Assembly (NCBI GenBank): GCA_029945945.1
Contig: JAQSDM010000005.1
Span: 1-64,000, forward strand
Direction: 5' to 3'
Source of the DNA: Algoriphagus sp.
Lineage (GTDB): Bacteria > Bacteroidota > Bacteroidia > Cytophagales > Cyclobacteriaceae
Length of the DNA stretch: 64,000 bases
Shown here one piece after another: positions 53,291-61,163 of the stretch. The notes below the pieces were generated by a model. The model was not told the origin of the DNA. It worked only from the letters and a program-made list of their open reading frames with translations, and did not search any database. A program made the translations under genes and the position numbers. The first letter of the stretch is position 1; each line of letters opens with the position of its first letter.

Positions 53291-54433
53291 ATGCAATTTG
53301 CTGAGATTCCGGGATTACCCGAGACCAAAGAAAACCTGCTCAATGCCGTCAAAAATAACCATTTGGCGCATGCTTTACTTTTTTACGGGCCTGAAGGTTC
53401 TGCCAATCTGACCATGTCTTTGGCTTTGGCCACCTATTTATATTGTCAAAATCCCGGTCCGGATGATTCCTGCGGCAAGTGTACTGCTTGTCAGCGAATG
53501 TCCAGATTGGTTTTACCGGATCTGAACTTTGCTTTTCCGGCAATTGCCAAAACCAAAGATGATGAGGACGATGATGAAAAAGAGGAAAAAGTAGATATTT
53601 TGACCAGCTGGCGAAAGTTTGCGATCGAGCAGCCGTATGGCAATGTCCATGACTTTATCTATTTCAATGGCTTTGAGAAAAAGCAGTTGAATATCTCAAA
53701 AAATGCGGCTCGAAAGATCATCCAGACGCTTTCTTTAATGTCTTTCGAAGGAGGTTATAAAATCATGATGATCTGGGCTCCAGAATATTTGCATCCTGCA
53801 GCTGCTAACGCCCTCCTCAAAATCATCGAAGAACCTCAGGCGAAAACGATATTCATGCTCGTCACATCTCAGCCGGATCAGCTTTTGACGACTATCCTTT
53901 CAAGAACTCAGAAAGTGATGGTGAGAGCATTTACAGACGAAGAAATTAAAGCTCATCTGATTCATAAAGGACTTTGCGAAGCCGGAAATGCGGAGCAAAT
54001 CGCTATGGTGGCTGACGGGAATTTAAGGGAAGCTTACAGGCTTGTCGAACAAGTGGAAGATCTCCAGGTGAGTCAAATCAGGGATTGGTTTCGACTTTGT
54101 CATGGCAAAAAGCTGAAAGAGATTTTCACGATGTCGGATGAGTTTCACAAGGCGGACAAGGAAGCCCAGAAGTCCCTCATGTTGACCGGATTGAATGTTC
54201 TACGGGAAATTTTATTGAAAAACATGAGTTTGGATTCTCTTCTGCGTACAAGTGGAGAGGATCGGAATTTTGTCAATAATATAAGTGTGAATGTGCTGAA
54301 TGAAGATCATGTAAACAGCCTCTATACGCTTTTTAATCAAGCCCATTATCATCTGGAGCGGAATGGAAATGCGAAGATGATTTTTACCGATCTTTCAATG
54401 CAAATCATACTTCTGATGGCCAAAATCGATTGA
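53291..54433 (+). CDS. holB: DNA polymerase III subunit delta'
   Basis: 380 aa clamp-loader subunit. The AAA+ fold has a degenerate P-loop (GPEGSANLTM, no GKT), as expected for delta'. A zinc-binding set C52, C61, C64, C67 follows, then the long helical C-terminal domain. LKIIEEPQAKTIFMLVTS is the sensor region. It acts with delta and tau to load the sliding clamp. It is 11 bp after the GlmU-like gene and 1 bp before the RimB-like gene. Confidence 0.9.
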   Translation: MQFAEIPGLPETKENLLNAVKNNHLAHALLFYGPEGSANLTMSLALATYLYCQNPGPDDSCGKCTACQRMSRLVLPDLNFAFPAIAKTKDDEDDDEKEEKVDILTSWRKFAIEQPYGNVHDFIYFNGFEKKQLNISKNAARKIIQTLSLMSFEGGYKIMMIWAPEYLHPAAANALLKIIEEPQAKTIFMLVTSQPDQLLTTILSRTQKVMVRAFTDEEIKAHLIHKGLCEAGNAEQIAMVADGNLREAYRLVEQVEDLQVSQIRDWFRLCHGKKLKEIFTMSDEFHKADKEAQKSLMLTGLNVLREILLKNMSLDSLLRTSGEDRNFVNNISVNVLNEDHVNSLYTLFNQAHYHLERNGNAKMIFTDLSMQIILLMAKID

Positions 54434-54434
54434 G

Positions 54435-54878
54435 ATGGAGAAAAAGATCATCGGTAGAAAAGAGAAAATCTCTCTTCCCAAATTGGGTTTGAAGCTTGTC
54501 TGGGCCAAAATCGACACAGGGGCTTATACCAGCAGCATTCATGCTGAAAAGATTCGGGAAGAAGATTATAGAGGCAAGAAAGTTTTGGCCTTTCAGGTAC
54601 TTTTGCCGGGGCATCCATCTTTCACTGGAAAGACCGTCAGATTTGAAAAATACAGAGAAAAAAAAGTGAAAAATTCTTTCGGGCATGCCGAGACTCGCTA
54701 TCTGATCGAAACCAAAATAAGGCTGGCAGGGGAGATTTACACTGCTGAGTTCACGCTTTCTGATCGATCCAGCATGAAAAATTCTATTTTGCTGGGACGA
54801 AAACTACTTAGGGATCGTTTCCTGGTAGATGTGACAGGTTCTAATTTGTCGAGAGCTTACCGAAAAAAATCAAAATGA
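54435..54878 (+). CDS. Retropepsin-like RimK partner ('ATP-dependent zinc protease' family, RimB-type)
   Basis: 147 aa. The central motif is [16 protein letters not shown], an aspartic-protease-like DTGA (D27), with [16 protein letters not shown] near the end, matching the retropepsin-fold family found beside RimK. In proteobacteria the homologue regulates RimK (family knowledge). Its stop overlaps the rimK start (ATGA), so they are translated together. Confidence 0.85.
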   Translation: MEKKIIGRKEKISLPKLGLKLVWAKIDTGAYTSSIHAEKIREEDYRGKKVLAFQVLLPGHPSFTGKTVRFEKYREKKVKNSFGHAETRYLIETKIRLAGEIYTAEFTLSDRSSMKNSILLGRKLLRDRFLVDVTGSNLSRAYRKKSK

Positions 54879-55783
54879 AAATCGCAATCCTTTCCAGGAA
54901 TTCAAATTTATACTCAACCCGAAGGCTTTTTCAGGCGATTCAGGCTGCAGGTCATGAAGCTATCATCGTCAATCACAGTATTTGCGATCTGATCATTGAG
55001 CAGGAGGGACCTTCGATTATTTACAAAGGTGAAAAACTCACCGGAGTAGATGCAATCATCCCAAGAATCGGAGCCTCGGTAACTTTTTACGGAACGGCCG
55101 TGGTTCGCCAATTTGAATTGATGGGAGTTTTCTCTGCGGTCAATTCTCAGGCAATTGTAAGAAGCCGGGATAAATTGCGCAGTCTCCAGATTCTTTCGAA
55201 AGCGGGTTTGGGGATGCCAAAAACTGCTTTTACCAACTTTTCCAAAGGAGGAGAAAAGCAACTTGTGGAGCATGTCGGCGGTGCGCCGCTGATTATTAAA
55301 TTACTTGAAGGAACGCAGGGACTTGGAGTAGTTTTGGCAGAAACCAAGAAAGCCGGACAATCGGTAATCGAAGCTTTCCATGGATTGAAAGCAAGAATTA
55401 TCGTGCAGGAATTTATCAAAGAGGCTAAAGGAGCAGATATCCGAGCGTTTATCGTAAACGGGAAAGTGGTCGGAGCTATGAAGCGCCAAGGGGCAGAAGG
55501 CGAATTTCGCTCCAACTTACATCGAGGTGGAAAAGCGACTGTGATCAAACTTTCTCCTGCGGAAAAGAAGGCTGCACTCGGTGCTGCAAAAGCATTGGGG
55601 CTGGATATTGCCGGTGTGGACATGCTTCAGTCAGATCGCGGGCCTTTGATTTTGGAAGTAAACAGTTCTCCGGGTTTGGAAGGAATCGAGCAGGCGACAG
55701 GAGTTAATATCGCAGGAGAAATCGTCAAATTCATCGAAGAGGGTGTACTGAAACGCACCGGAAAAAGAGACAGCAATCAATGA
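54875..55783 (+). CDS. rimK: Ribosomal protein S6--L-glutamate ligase-like ATP-grasp protein
   Basis: 302 aa. ATP-grasp fold: an N-terminal pre-ATP domain, a central [20 protein letters not shown], then [21 protein letters not shown] and the metal motif [24 protein letters not shown]. It adds glutamates to the C-terminus of S6 in E. coli; this copy may modify another substrate. Overlaps both neighbours by 4 bp and lies in an operon with hemC. Confidence 0.92.
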   Translation: MKIAILSRNSNLYSTRRLFQAIQAAGHEAIIVNHSICDLIIEQEGPSIIYKGEKLTGVDAIIPRIGASVTFYGTAVVRQFELMGVFSAVNSQAIVRSRDKLRSLQILSKAGLGMPKTAFTNFSKGGEKQLVEHVGGAPLIIKLLEGTQGLGVVLAETKKAGQSVIEAFHGLKARIIVQEFIKEAKGADIRAFIVNGKVVGAMKRQGAEGEFRSNLHRGGKATVIKLSPAEKKAALGAAKALGLDIAGVDMLQSDRGPLILEVNSSPGLEGIEQATGVNIAGEIVKFIEEGVLKRTGKRDSNQ

Positions 55784-56718
55784 GTCATAAAGTAAAAATA
55801 GGAACCCGCGGCAGCAAGCTTGCCCTTTGGCAGGCATATTACGTGGAAGAGCTTTTGCAAAAATCAGGACTGGAAACTGAGATTGTCATCATCGATACCA
55901 AAGGTGATCAGGTGCTCGATGTTTCCATTGCAAAAATTGGCAGTAAGGGGGTTTTTACTCAGGAGCTCGAAGATCAATTGCTCGACGGTCGGATTGACAT
56001 CGCTGTTCACAGCGCCAAAGACATGCAGTCCCATTTACCCCAGGGCTTTGAGATCATTGCTTTCACCGAGCGTGAAAAAGAAAATGATGTAATCGTATCG
56101 CATCAAAAAAACATTTCTCTGTCTGATTCTTCCAAGTCATTGGTATTGGGAACGTCTTCCACACGAAGAGTATCAACGCTAAAGCATTTTTATCCACATG
56201 TGAAAACTGTGGAGGTCCGTGGCAATCTGCAGACCAGAATCCGCAAAATGGAAGAAGGACTTTGCGATGCGCTTTTGCTGGCTTATGCGGGAGTCCACCG
56301 AATGGGATACGACGAAATGATCGTTTCTGAGCTTGATTTGGCTGAATTTACTCCTGCAGTAGGGCAAGGAAGTGTGGCGATCGAAGTGGCGGAAAACCTG
56401 AATCCTGAGCTGAAATCAAAAATTACCCAGGCATGTAATCACAAAGAAACTTCTCAGAAACTCCGGGCAGAAAGAGCTTATTTGAGAGTTTTGGAAGGAG
56501 GATGCAGCATTCCTGTTTTTGCTTTGGCAAATCTGGAAGGTGAAAAATTGAAACTTTCCGGAGGAATCGTCAGTCTTGATGGGAAAACCAGAATTGCGAT
56601 TGAAGTGACCGGAACTTCTGACCAACCAGAAGAATTAGGAAAAATGCTGGCAGACCGGGTTTTTGCCGCAGGCGGAAAAGAGATATTGGATCAAATCAAA
56701 TCAACCCTGAACAAATGA
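55780..56718 (+). CDS. hemC: Hydroxymethylbilane synthase (porphobilinogen deaminase)
   Basis: 312 aa. Contains [20 protein letters not shown] at the N-terminus, [12 protein letters not shown] and the dipyrromethane cysteine C242 in [11 protein letters not shown]. Polymerises four porphobilinogens into hydroxymethylbilane. It overlaps rimK and the PPIase gene by 4 bp each. The pairing of haem synthesis with rimK in one transcript is not an obvious functional link. Confidence 0.96.
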   Translation: MSHKVKIGTRGSKLALWQAYYVEELLQKSGLETEIVIIDTKGDQVLDVSIAKIGSKGVFTQELEDQLLDGRIDIAVHSAKDMQSHLPQGFEIIAFTEREKENDVIVSHQKNISLSDSSKSLVLGTSSTRRVSTLKHFYPHVKTVEVRGNLQTRIRKMEEGLCDALLLAYAGVHRMGYDEMIVSELDLAEFTPAVGQGSVAIEVAENLNPELKSKITQACNHKETSQKLRAERAYLRVLEGGCSIPVFALANLEGEKLKLSGGIVSLDGKTRIAIEVTGTSDQPEELGKMLADRVFAAGGKEILDQIKSTLNK

Positions 56719-57560
56719 ATTTTCTGAAAAATCTGCTCTTTGTATTCCTTCTGTTCAGTTCTGTGGCTTGCGCAGGTGACAAGGATTATGTGGTCACGAT
56801 CGAAACCCGCCATGGAAATATCGTGGCTTTGCTTTTTGATGATACGCCGGAGCATAAGTCCAATTTTATCGCTTTGGCGGAAGCCGGAAGATTTGACTCC
56901 ACGGAGTTTCATCGCATCATCAAAGGCTTTATGGTGCAAGGAGGGGATGTCTTCACAAAGGAAGAATTGCCGGCTGAAACATGGCCAACCTTACCAGCAG
57001 AAATTCGACCAAATCACTTCCATAGAAAGGGAATGATTGCCGCAGCTCGTCAGGGTGATAACATCAATCCGGAGCGCCGATCAAATGCCTCACAGTTTTA
57101 CATTGTCCAGGGAAAAGTTTACAGTGAAGAAGAATTGATAACTGACATGGAAGCGCTTCAGGAGGCATTCATGCGGTATGTGCAGATTGGCAGTCAGCAA
57201 GACCTTCGAAACGAATACAAAAGATTATATGAAGCTGCAGAGTTTGATAGCCTGACGTCCCTTTTGGTTTCAAAGCGAGACGAAATAGCCAAATCTCTCA
57301 GCCTGAAACTGACGAAAGACTACACACCTGAACAAATTGAAGCTTATACTACTGTTGGCGGAACCCCACATTTGGACAGAGAATACACGGTTTTCGGAGA
57401 AGTGATCCAAGGAATGGATGTAGTTGAGAAGATCGCTGCTGAGCCAACCGACTCGCGTCAGGTTCCTTTGAATCCTGTCTACATGACTGTGAAAGCAGAG
57501 AAAATGTCCAGAAAGAAAATTGCCAAAGAGTATGGCTACAGCTACCCTGATGCCAAATAG
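56715..57560 (+). CDS. Cyclophilin-type peptidyl-prolyl isomerase lipoprotein
   Basis: 281 aa. Lipobox SSVAC with lipidated Cys near residue 19. A single cyclophilin fold is interrupted by a helical insertion of about 70-80 residues (EEELITDMEALQEAFMRYV). Motifs are DDTPEHKSNFIALAEAGRFD, FHRIIKGFMVQGGDV, SNASQFYIVQGKV and FGEVIQGMDVVEKI. Likely folds proteins in the periplasm or at the outer membrane. Overlaps hemC by 4 bp and the SDR gene by 11 bp. Confidence 0.88.
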   Translation: MNFLKNLLFVFLLFSSVACAGDKDYVVTIETRHGNIVALLFDDTPEHKSNFIALAEAGRFDSTEFHRIIKGFMVQGGDVFTKEELPAETWPTLPAEIRPNHFHRKGMIAAARQGDNINPERRSNASQFYIVQGKVYSEEELITDMEALQEAFMRYVQIGSQQDLRNEYKRLYEAAEFDSLTSLLVSKRDEIAKSLSLKLTKDYTPEQIEAYTTVGGTPHLDREYTVFGEVIQGMDVVEKIAAEPTDSRQVPLNPVYMTVKAEKMSRKKIAKEYGYSYPDAK

Positions 57561-58467
57561 GAAGAAAATATTTATCACCGGAGCCAATGGTCTTTTAGGT
57601 CAAAAGCTGGTTGAACAGCTGGTCCAAAAAGAAGAATTTGAAATAATAGCAAGCGGAAAAGGTGCTTGCAGACTGACCGGAGCAGGTTATAAATATGTTT
57701 CGCTGGATATCACAGATCCGACCGAAGTCAATCTGGTACTTGCAGAAATCCAACCGGAAATCATCATTCATGGAGCGGCCATTACCAACGTGGATGTCTG
57801 CGAGCTAAATCAGGAAGCCTGCTTCGAAGTGAATGTAAAAGCAACCGAATATCTGGTTAGCGCGGGAGAACTCTGCAAAAGTCATTTCATCTACGTTTCG
57901 ACAGATTTCATTTTTTCAGGAGAAACCGGGCCGCTGGATGAATCGGCTCTTCCTTCACCGGTAAACTTCTATGGGCAGACCAAACTGGAAGCAGAGCGAT
58001 TCGTAATGAATCATTCCTCGAAATGGGCGATTGCCCGGACTGTTTTGGTATATGGCATCGCCAATGATCTGAGCCGATCCAATATAATTTTATGGGTTAA
58101 ATCTTCACTGGAAGCTGGAAAAGAGATTCAGGTAGTGGACGATCAATTCCGTACACCCACGCTTGCGGAAGATCTTGCGACCGGGTGTATTTTGATTGCA
58201 GAGCGTTCTGCAGTGGGAGTTTTCCATATTTCGGGTTCTGATTTTTTGACGCCTTATCAGATGGCTATCATGACGGCGGAGTATTTTGGACTGGATAAAA
58301 GTTTAATCAAAAGAGCCGATTCCTCGACTTTTACTCAGCCTGCAAAAAGACCGTTAAAAACCGGTTTTATCATCGAAAAAGCCCGAAAGGAGCTTGGTTT
58401 TGAGCCTAAAACTTTCCGCGAGGGAATTGCTATTTTGGCAAATCAATTTAACTTAGCCCGCTCTTAA
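57550..58467 (+). CDS. SDR family reductase, dTDP-4-dehydrorhamnose reductase-like
   Basis: 305 aa from the ATG at 57550 (MPNRKKIFITGANGLLGQ), which overlaps the upstream gene by 11 bp. NAD(P)-binding GANGLLGQ, STDFIFSG, catalytic Tyr-x3-Lys in NFYGQTKLEAE, and a C-terminal KRPLKTGFIIEKARKELGF. The extended SDR/RmlD-type fold makes it a nucleotide-sugar reductase candidate, consistent with the GlmU-like gene at the head of the same operon. Last gene of the operon. Confidence 0.88.
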   Translation: MPNRKKIFITGANGLLGQKLVEQLVQKEEFEIIASGKGACRLTGAGYKYVSLDITDPTEVNLVLAEIQPEIIIHGAAITNVDVCELNQEACFEVNVKATEYLVSAGELCKSHFIYVSTDFIFSGETGPLDESALPSPVNFYGQTKLEAERFVMNHSSKWAIARTVLVYGIANDLSRSNIILWVKSSLEAGKEIQVVDDQFRTPTLAEDLATGCILIAERSAVGVFHISGSDFLTPYQMAIMTAEYFGLDKSLIKRADSSTFTQPAKRPLKTGFIIEKARKELGFEPKTFREGIAILANQFNLARS

Positions 58468-58504
58468 AAATCAGGCTTCACCCAAAAATAACTTAGCTCC
58501 GTTT

Positions 58505-59893
58505 ATGGCAGATAATTCAAACTCCGAGGAAAGAGGTCAATTTGGCTCAAGCCTTGGTTTTATTATGGCTGCAGCAGGTTCTGCAATAGGCCTTGGAAAT
58601 ATCTGGCGATTCCCTTATTTGACAGGAGAAAATGGAGGGGGAGCTTTCGTCTTTGTTTACATCCTCTGTGTTTTATTGATCGGGCTACCACTGCTGTTTA
58701 ATGAAATTGCCCTGGGGAGAAGATCAGGGAAAAACCCAATTGGCGCAATCCGGGATACGGGAGGAAATAAATTTTGGCAAATCGCCGGAGTCCTTTGTAT
58801 TGCGATGTGCTTCATAGTTTTTAGTTATTATTCTGTGATCGCCGGTTGGACCCTGGCTTATATTTTCACCGAATTGGTCAATATCCCGGTGGATTTTCAG
58901 GAGTTTGTCAGGACGCCGATGTATGTCATTCCTCTGACATTTGTTTTTATTCTGATGACGATTCTCATCGTTTTAGGCGGTGTTTCAGGAGGGATTGAAA
59001 AGGCATCCAAATTTTTGATGCCTGTTTTATTTATCATTATCATTTTCATCGCGGGCAGATCAGTAACGCTGGAAGGTGCACAGGAAGGAATAGAGTACTA
59101 TTTATCTCCTGATTTTTCGAAGATCAATTCCAAAGTATTATTAATTGCTCTTGGGCAGGCTTTCTTTTCACTGGGTGTGGGCTGGGGATTGATGATCACT
59201 TTTGGTTCGTACCTGGATAAAAAGGCGAATATTATACAGGCGTCAACCTGGATAGTGGGAATGGATACCGCAGTAGCCTTATTGGCAGGTTTAATGGTGT
59301 TTCCAGCCTTGTTTGCCTTGTTGCCCGGAAAAGATCCTGCTTCCGGACCTGCGCTTGTTTTTGAAGTACTTCCAAAGGTTTTCGATGTAATGCCGGGTGG
59401 TAATATTATTGGGGCTTTATTTTTTATTCTACTGATGGTAGCGGCACTTACTTCAACTATTTCAATGCTTGAGGTTCCTGTGGCTTATTTAATCGATGAA
59501 AAAAAATGGCACAGAAAAAAGGCAACCTGGATCGTTGGAATTGCAGCGATGGCATTGTCTGTTCCATCAGCGCTTTCTTCTATCGAAGGAAATTTTTTCG
59601 CAGAAATGAGCATAAATTTTCTGGGTCATGAACTGAAGGGATTCTTCGGGATTATGGACTTTGTCTTTGGTACTTTTGCAGGAATTGTGATTTGCCTGAT
59701 GCTGAGTTTATACACAGGTTGGGCTCAGAAAATAGCTGACTATGCTGATGAATTGACTTCCGGTTCCCCCGGATTCAAAGGGATTGCCCGCTTGGGTTGG
59801 ATTTTCTTTATCAAGTGGGTTTGCCCGATCGTAATTGGAGTGGTTATTCTGGACTTGTTAGGAGTATTCGGAACTGGTCAGGAAGGCGGTTGA
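58505..59893 (+). CDS. Sodium-dependent transporter (NSS/SNF family)
   Basis: 462 aa, about 11-12 membrane helices, LeuT fold. The opening motif AAAGSAIGLGNIWRFPYLTGENGGGAF is the NSS TM1 signature. FLPVLFIIII-type helices and ALGQAFFSLGVGWGLM (TM6 region) follow. Imports amino acids or related substrates with Na+. Substrate unknown. A single gene ending at a strong terminator. Confidence 0.94.
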   Translation: MADNSNSEERGQFGSSLGFIMAAAGSAIGLGNIWRFPYLTGENGGGAFVFVYILCVLLIGLPLLFNEIALGRRSGKNPIGAIRDTGGNKFWQIAGVLCIAMCFIVFSYYSVIAGWTLAYIFTELVNIPVDFQEFVRTPMYVIPLTFVFILMTILIVLGGVSGGIEKASKFLMPVLFIIIIFIAGRSVTLEGAQEGIEYYLSPDFSKINSKVLLIALGQAFFSLGVGWGLMITFGSYLDKKANIIQASTWIVGMDTAVALLAGLMVFPALFALLPGKDPASGPALVFEVLPKVFDVMPGGNIIGALFFILLMVAALTSTISMLEVPVAYLIDEKKWHRKKATWIVGIAAMALSVPSALSSIEGNFFAEMSINFLGHELKGFFGIMDFVFGTFAGIVICLMLSLYTGWAQKIADYADELTSGSPGFKGIARLGWIFFIKWVCPIVIGVVILDLLGVFGTGQEGG

Positions 59894-59914
59894 TCCCATT
59901 AAAAAATCATTTTG

Positions 59915-59948
59915 AAGAGGGAACTTCTGAGGTTCCCTCTTTTTTTTA
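59915..59948 (+). terminator. Terminator after the sodium-dependent transporter gene
   Basis: Perfect 10-bp arms (59915-59924 and 59932-59941), 7-base loop, long T run. 22 bp after the stop. Confidence 0.92.
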
Positions 59949-60050
59949 CAGTACATCCTAATTAGAGGTTCTTGGTTTTCCATTCTTAATTGAATTTCAT
60001 TTACTTGAAAATAGTATTATATTGATATTCAATCCCCTGGATCCACCGGC

Positions 60051-60422
60051 ATGCGCGTACTTGTAGTAGATGACGATTCACTTCACCTTTTGATCCTTCG
60101 GAAGATATTCGAAAAGGGAAACGACTCTGTCGTAGTGGCTCATAATGGAGTTGAAGCACTAGAGGTTTTAGAGAAAGACAGCGGATTCAACATCATCCTC
60201 ACGGACATTATGATGCCATTTATGGACGGAGTAGAGTTATTGGTAAACCTGAAAAAAAGTGATAAAACCAATAAAATTCCGATAATCGGATTTACAGCAG
60301 GAGATGTTGAATATTACAGGCAAACGTCTCCTATTCCATTCGATACGTTGGTGGCTAAACCAATGGATTTTTGGGATTTGTATAATCTGGCGAAAGTCAA
60401 AGCAACTGCACTCTTGAATTAA
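60051..60422 (+). CDS. Single-domain response regulator (CheY-like)
   Basis: 123 aa receiver domain without output. The acidic pair is D8/D9 (VDDDS); phospho-acceptor D52 lies in LTDIMMPFMDG; T82 in GFTAGD and K103 in VAKPMD complete the active site. An inserted tract (VEYYRQTSPIPFDTL) lies between beta 4 and beta 5. No histidine kinase is adjacent. It may relay phosphate in a phosphorelay or act by protein contact. Confidence 0.92.
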   Translation: MRVLVVDDDSLHLLILRKIFEKGNDSVVVAHNGVEALEVLEKDSGFNIILTDIMMPFMDGVELLVNLKKSDKTNKIPIIGFTAGDVEYYRQTSPIPFDTLVAKPMDFWDLYNLAKVKATALLN

Positions 60423-60501
60423 TCATACCTTCTGGCAGGGGAATTGCTAATTTTTTTCATAGCACTCGTGTTGTTAGCAAACTAAACCAAAAACTTTTGC
60501 C

Positions 60502-61095
60502 ATGAAAAAACTCCTCTTCACCTTTACCTTGTTGATGATTACGTTAGCAGGGCACTCTCAGAATTTTTCCTTCGGTCCGAAATTTGGTCTCAGTTCAACG
60601 AAAATTGAATTGGAAGACGGGGATTTCAGCACCGGCGATGGGGAATTAGGTTACCATGTCGGGATTTTTACCAGATTTGGCGCAGCAGGGTTTTATTTAC
60701 AGCCTGAGCTTCTATACACTCAAACCAGCGGGACCTTTTCTTATAGCAGTCCGACGCCAGGTAGCAATTCAGAGTTTAAAGCTGAATTCAATCGACTGGA
60801 TATTCCGGTGATGTTGGGGTTCAAAATGTTTAAACTTCTCCGAATTCAAGCCGGGCCGATTGGAAGCATTAATATTAAATCCGAGTTGAAAGATGCAGCG
60901 GATGTTGTCCAGGATGTGGATTACAAACAAGCAACTATTGGCTACCAGGCAGGGCTTGGTCTCGATATCGGAAACTTTATCCTGGATGCTAAATACGAAA
61001 GCTCTTTAGGAAATGTCACCGAAAACGTAGGCGGATTTCAAACTGATCAACGGGTCAGTCAATGGATTCTTTCGGTCGGTTTCAAACTATTCTAA
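60502..61095 (+). CDS. Outer membrane beta-barrel protein, PorT family
   Basis: 197 aa. Signal peptide LLFTFTLLMITLAGHSQ, then an eight-stranded barrel with alternating residues: SFGPKFGLSSTKIEL, YHVGIFTRFGAAGFYLQPELLY, LDIPVMLGFKMFKLLRIQAG, and a C-terminal WILSVGFKLF. Typical small Bacteroidota outer membrane barrel. It stands alone, 79 bp after the response regulator gene, with a strong terminator. Confidence 0.9.
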   Translation: MKKLLFTFTLLMITLAGHSQNFSFGPKFGLSSTKIELEDGDFSTGDGELGYHVGIFTRFGAAGFYLQPELLYTQTSGTFSYSSPTPGSNSEFKAEFNRLDIPVMLGFKMFKLLRIQAGPIGSINIKSELKDAADVVQDVDYKQATIGYQAGLGLDIGNFILDAKYESSLGNVTENVGGFQTDQRVSQWILSVGFKLF

Positions 61096-61111
61096 GACTT
61101 CTTTTACTCAT

Positions 61112-61148
61112 AAAAAAGCCTTTCCGGATTGTCCGGAAAGGCTTTTTT
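61112..61148. terminator. Bidirectional terminator between convergent genes
   Basis: Perfect 17-bp arms (61112-61128 and 61132-61148), 3-base loop, A and T runs on both sides; the strongest terminator in the window. Confidence 0.95.
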
Positions 61149-61163
61149 GATATTGAGACTTTT

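Noticed and set aside
54435..58467. Biosynthetic gene cluster for a natural product
   Set aside because: The ATP-grasp gene is RimK-type with housekeeping neighbours; no precursor peptide, transporter or tailoring set is present.
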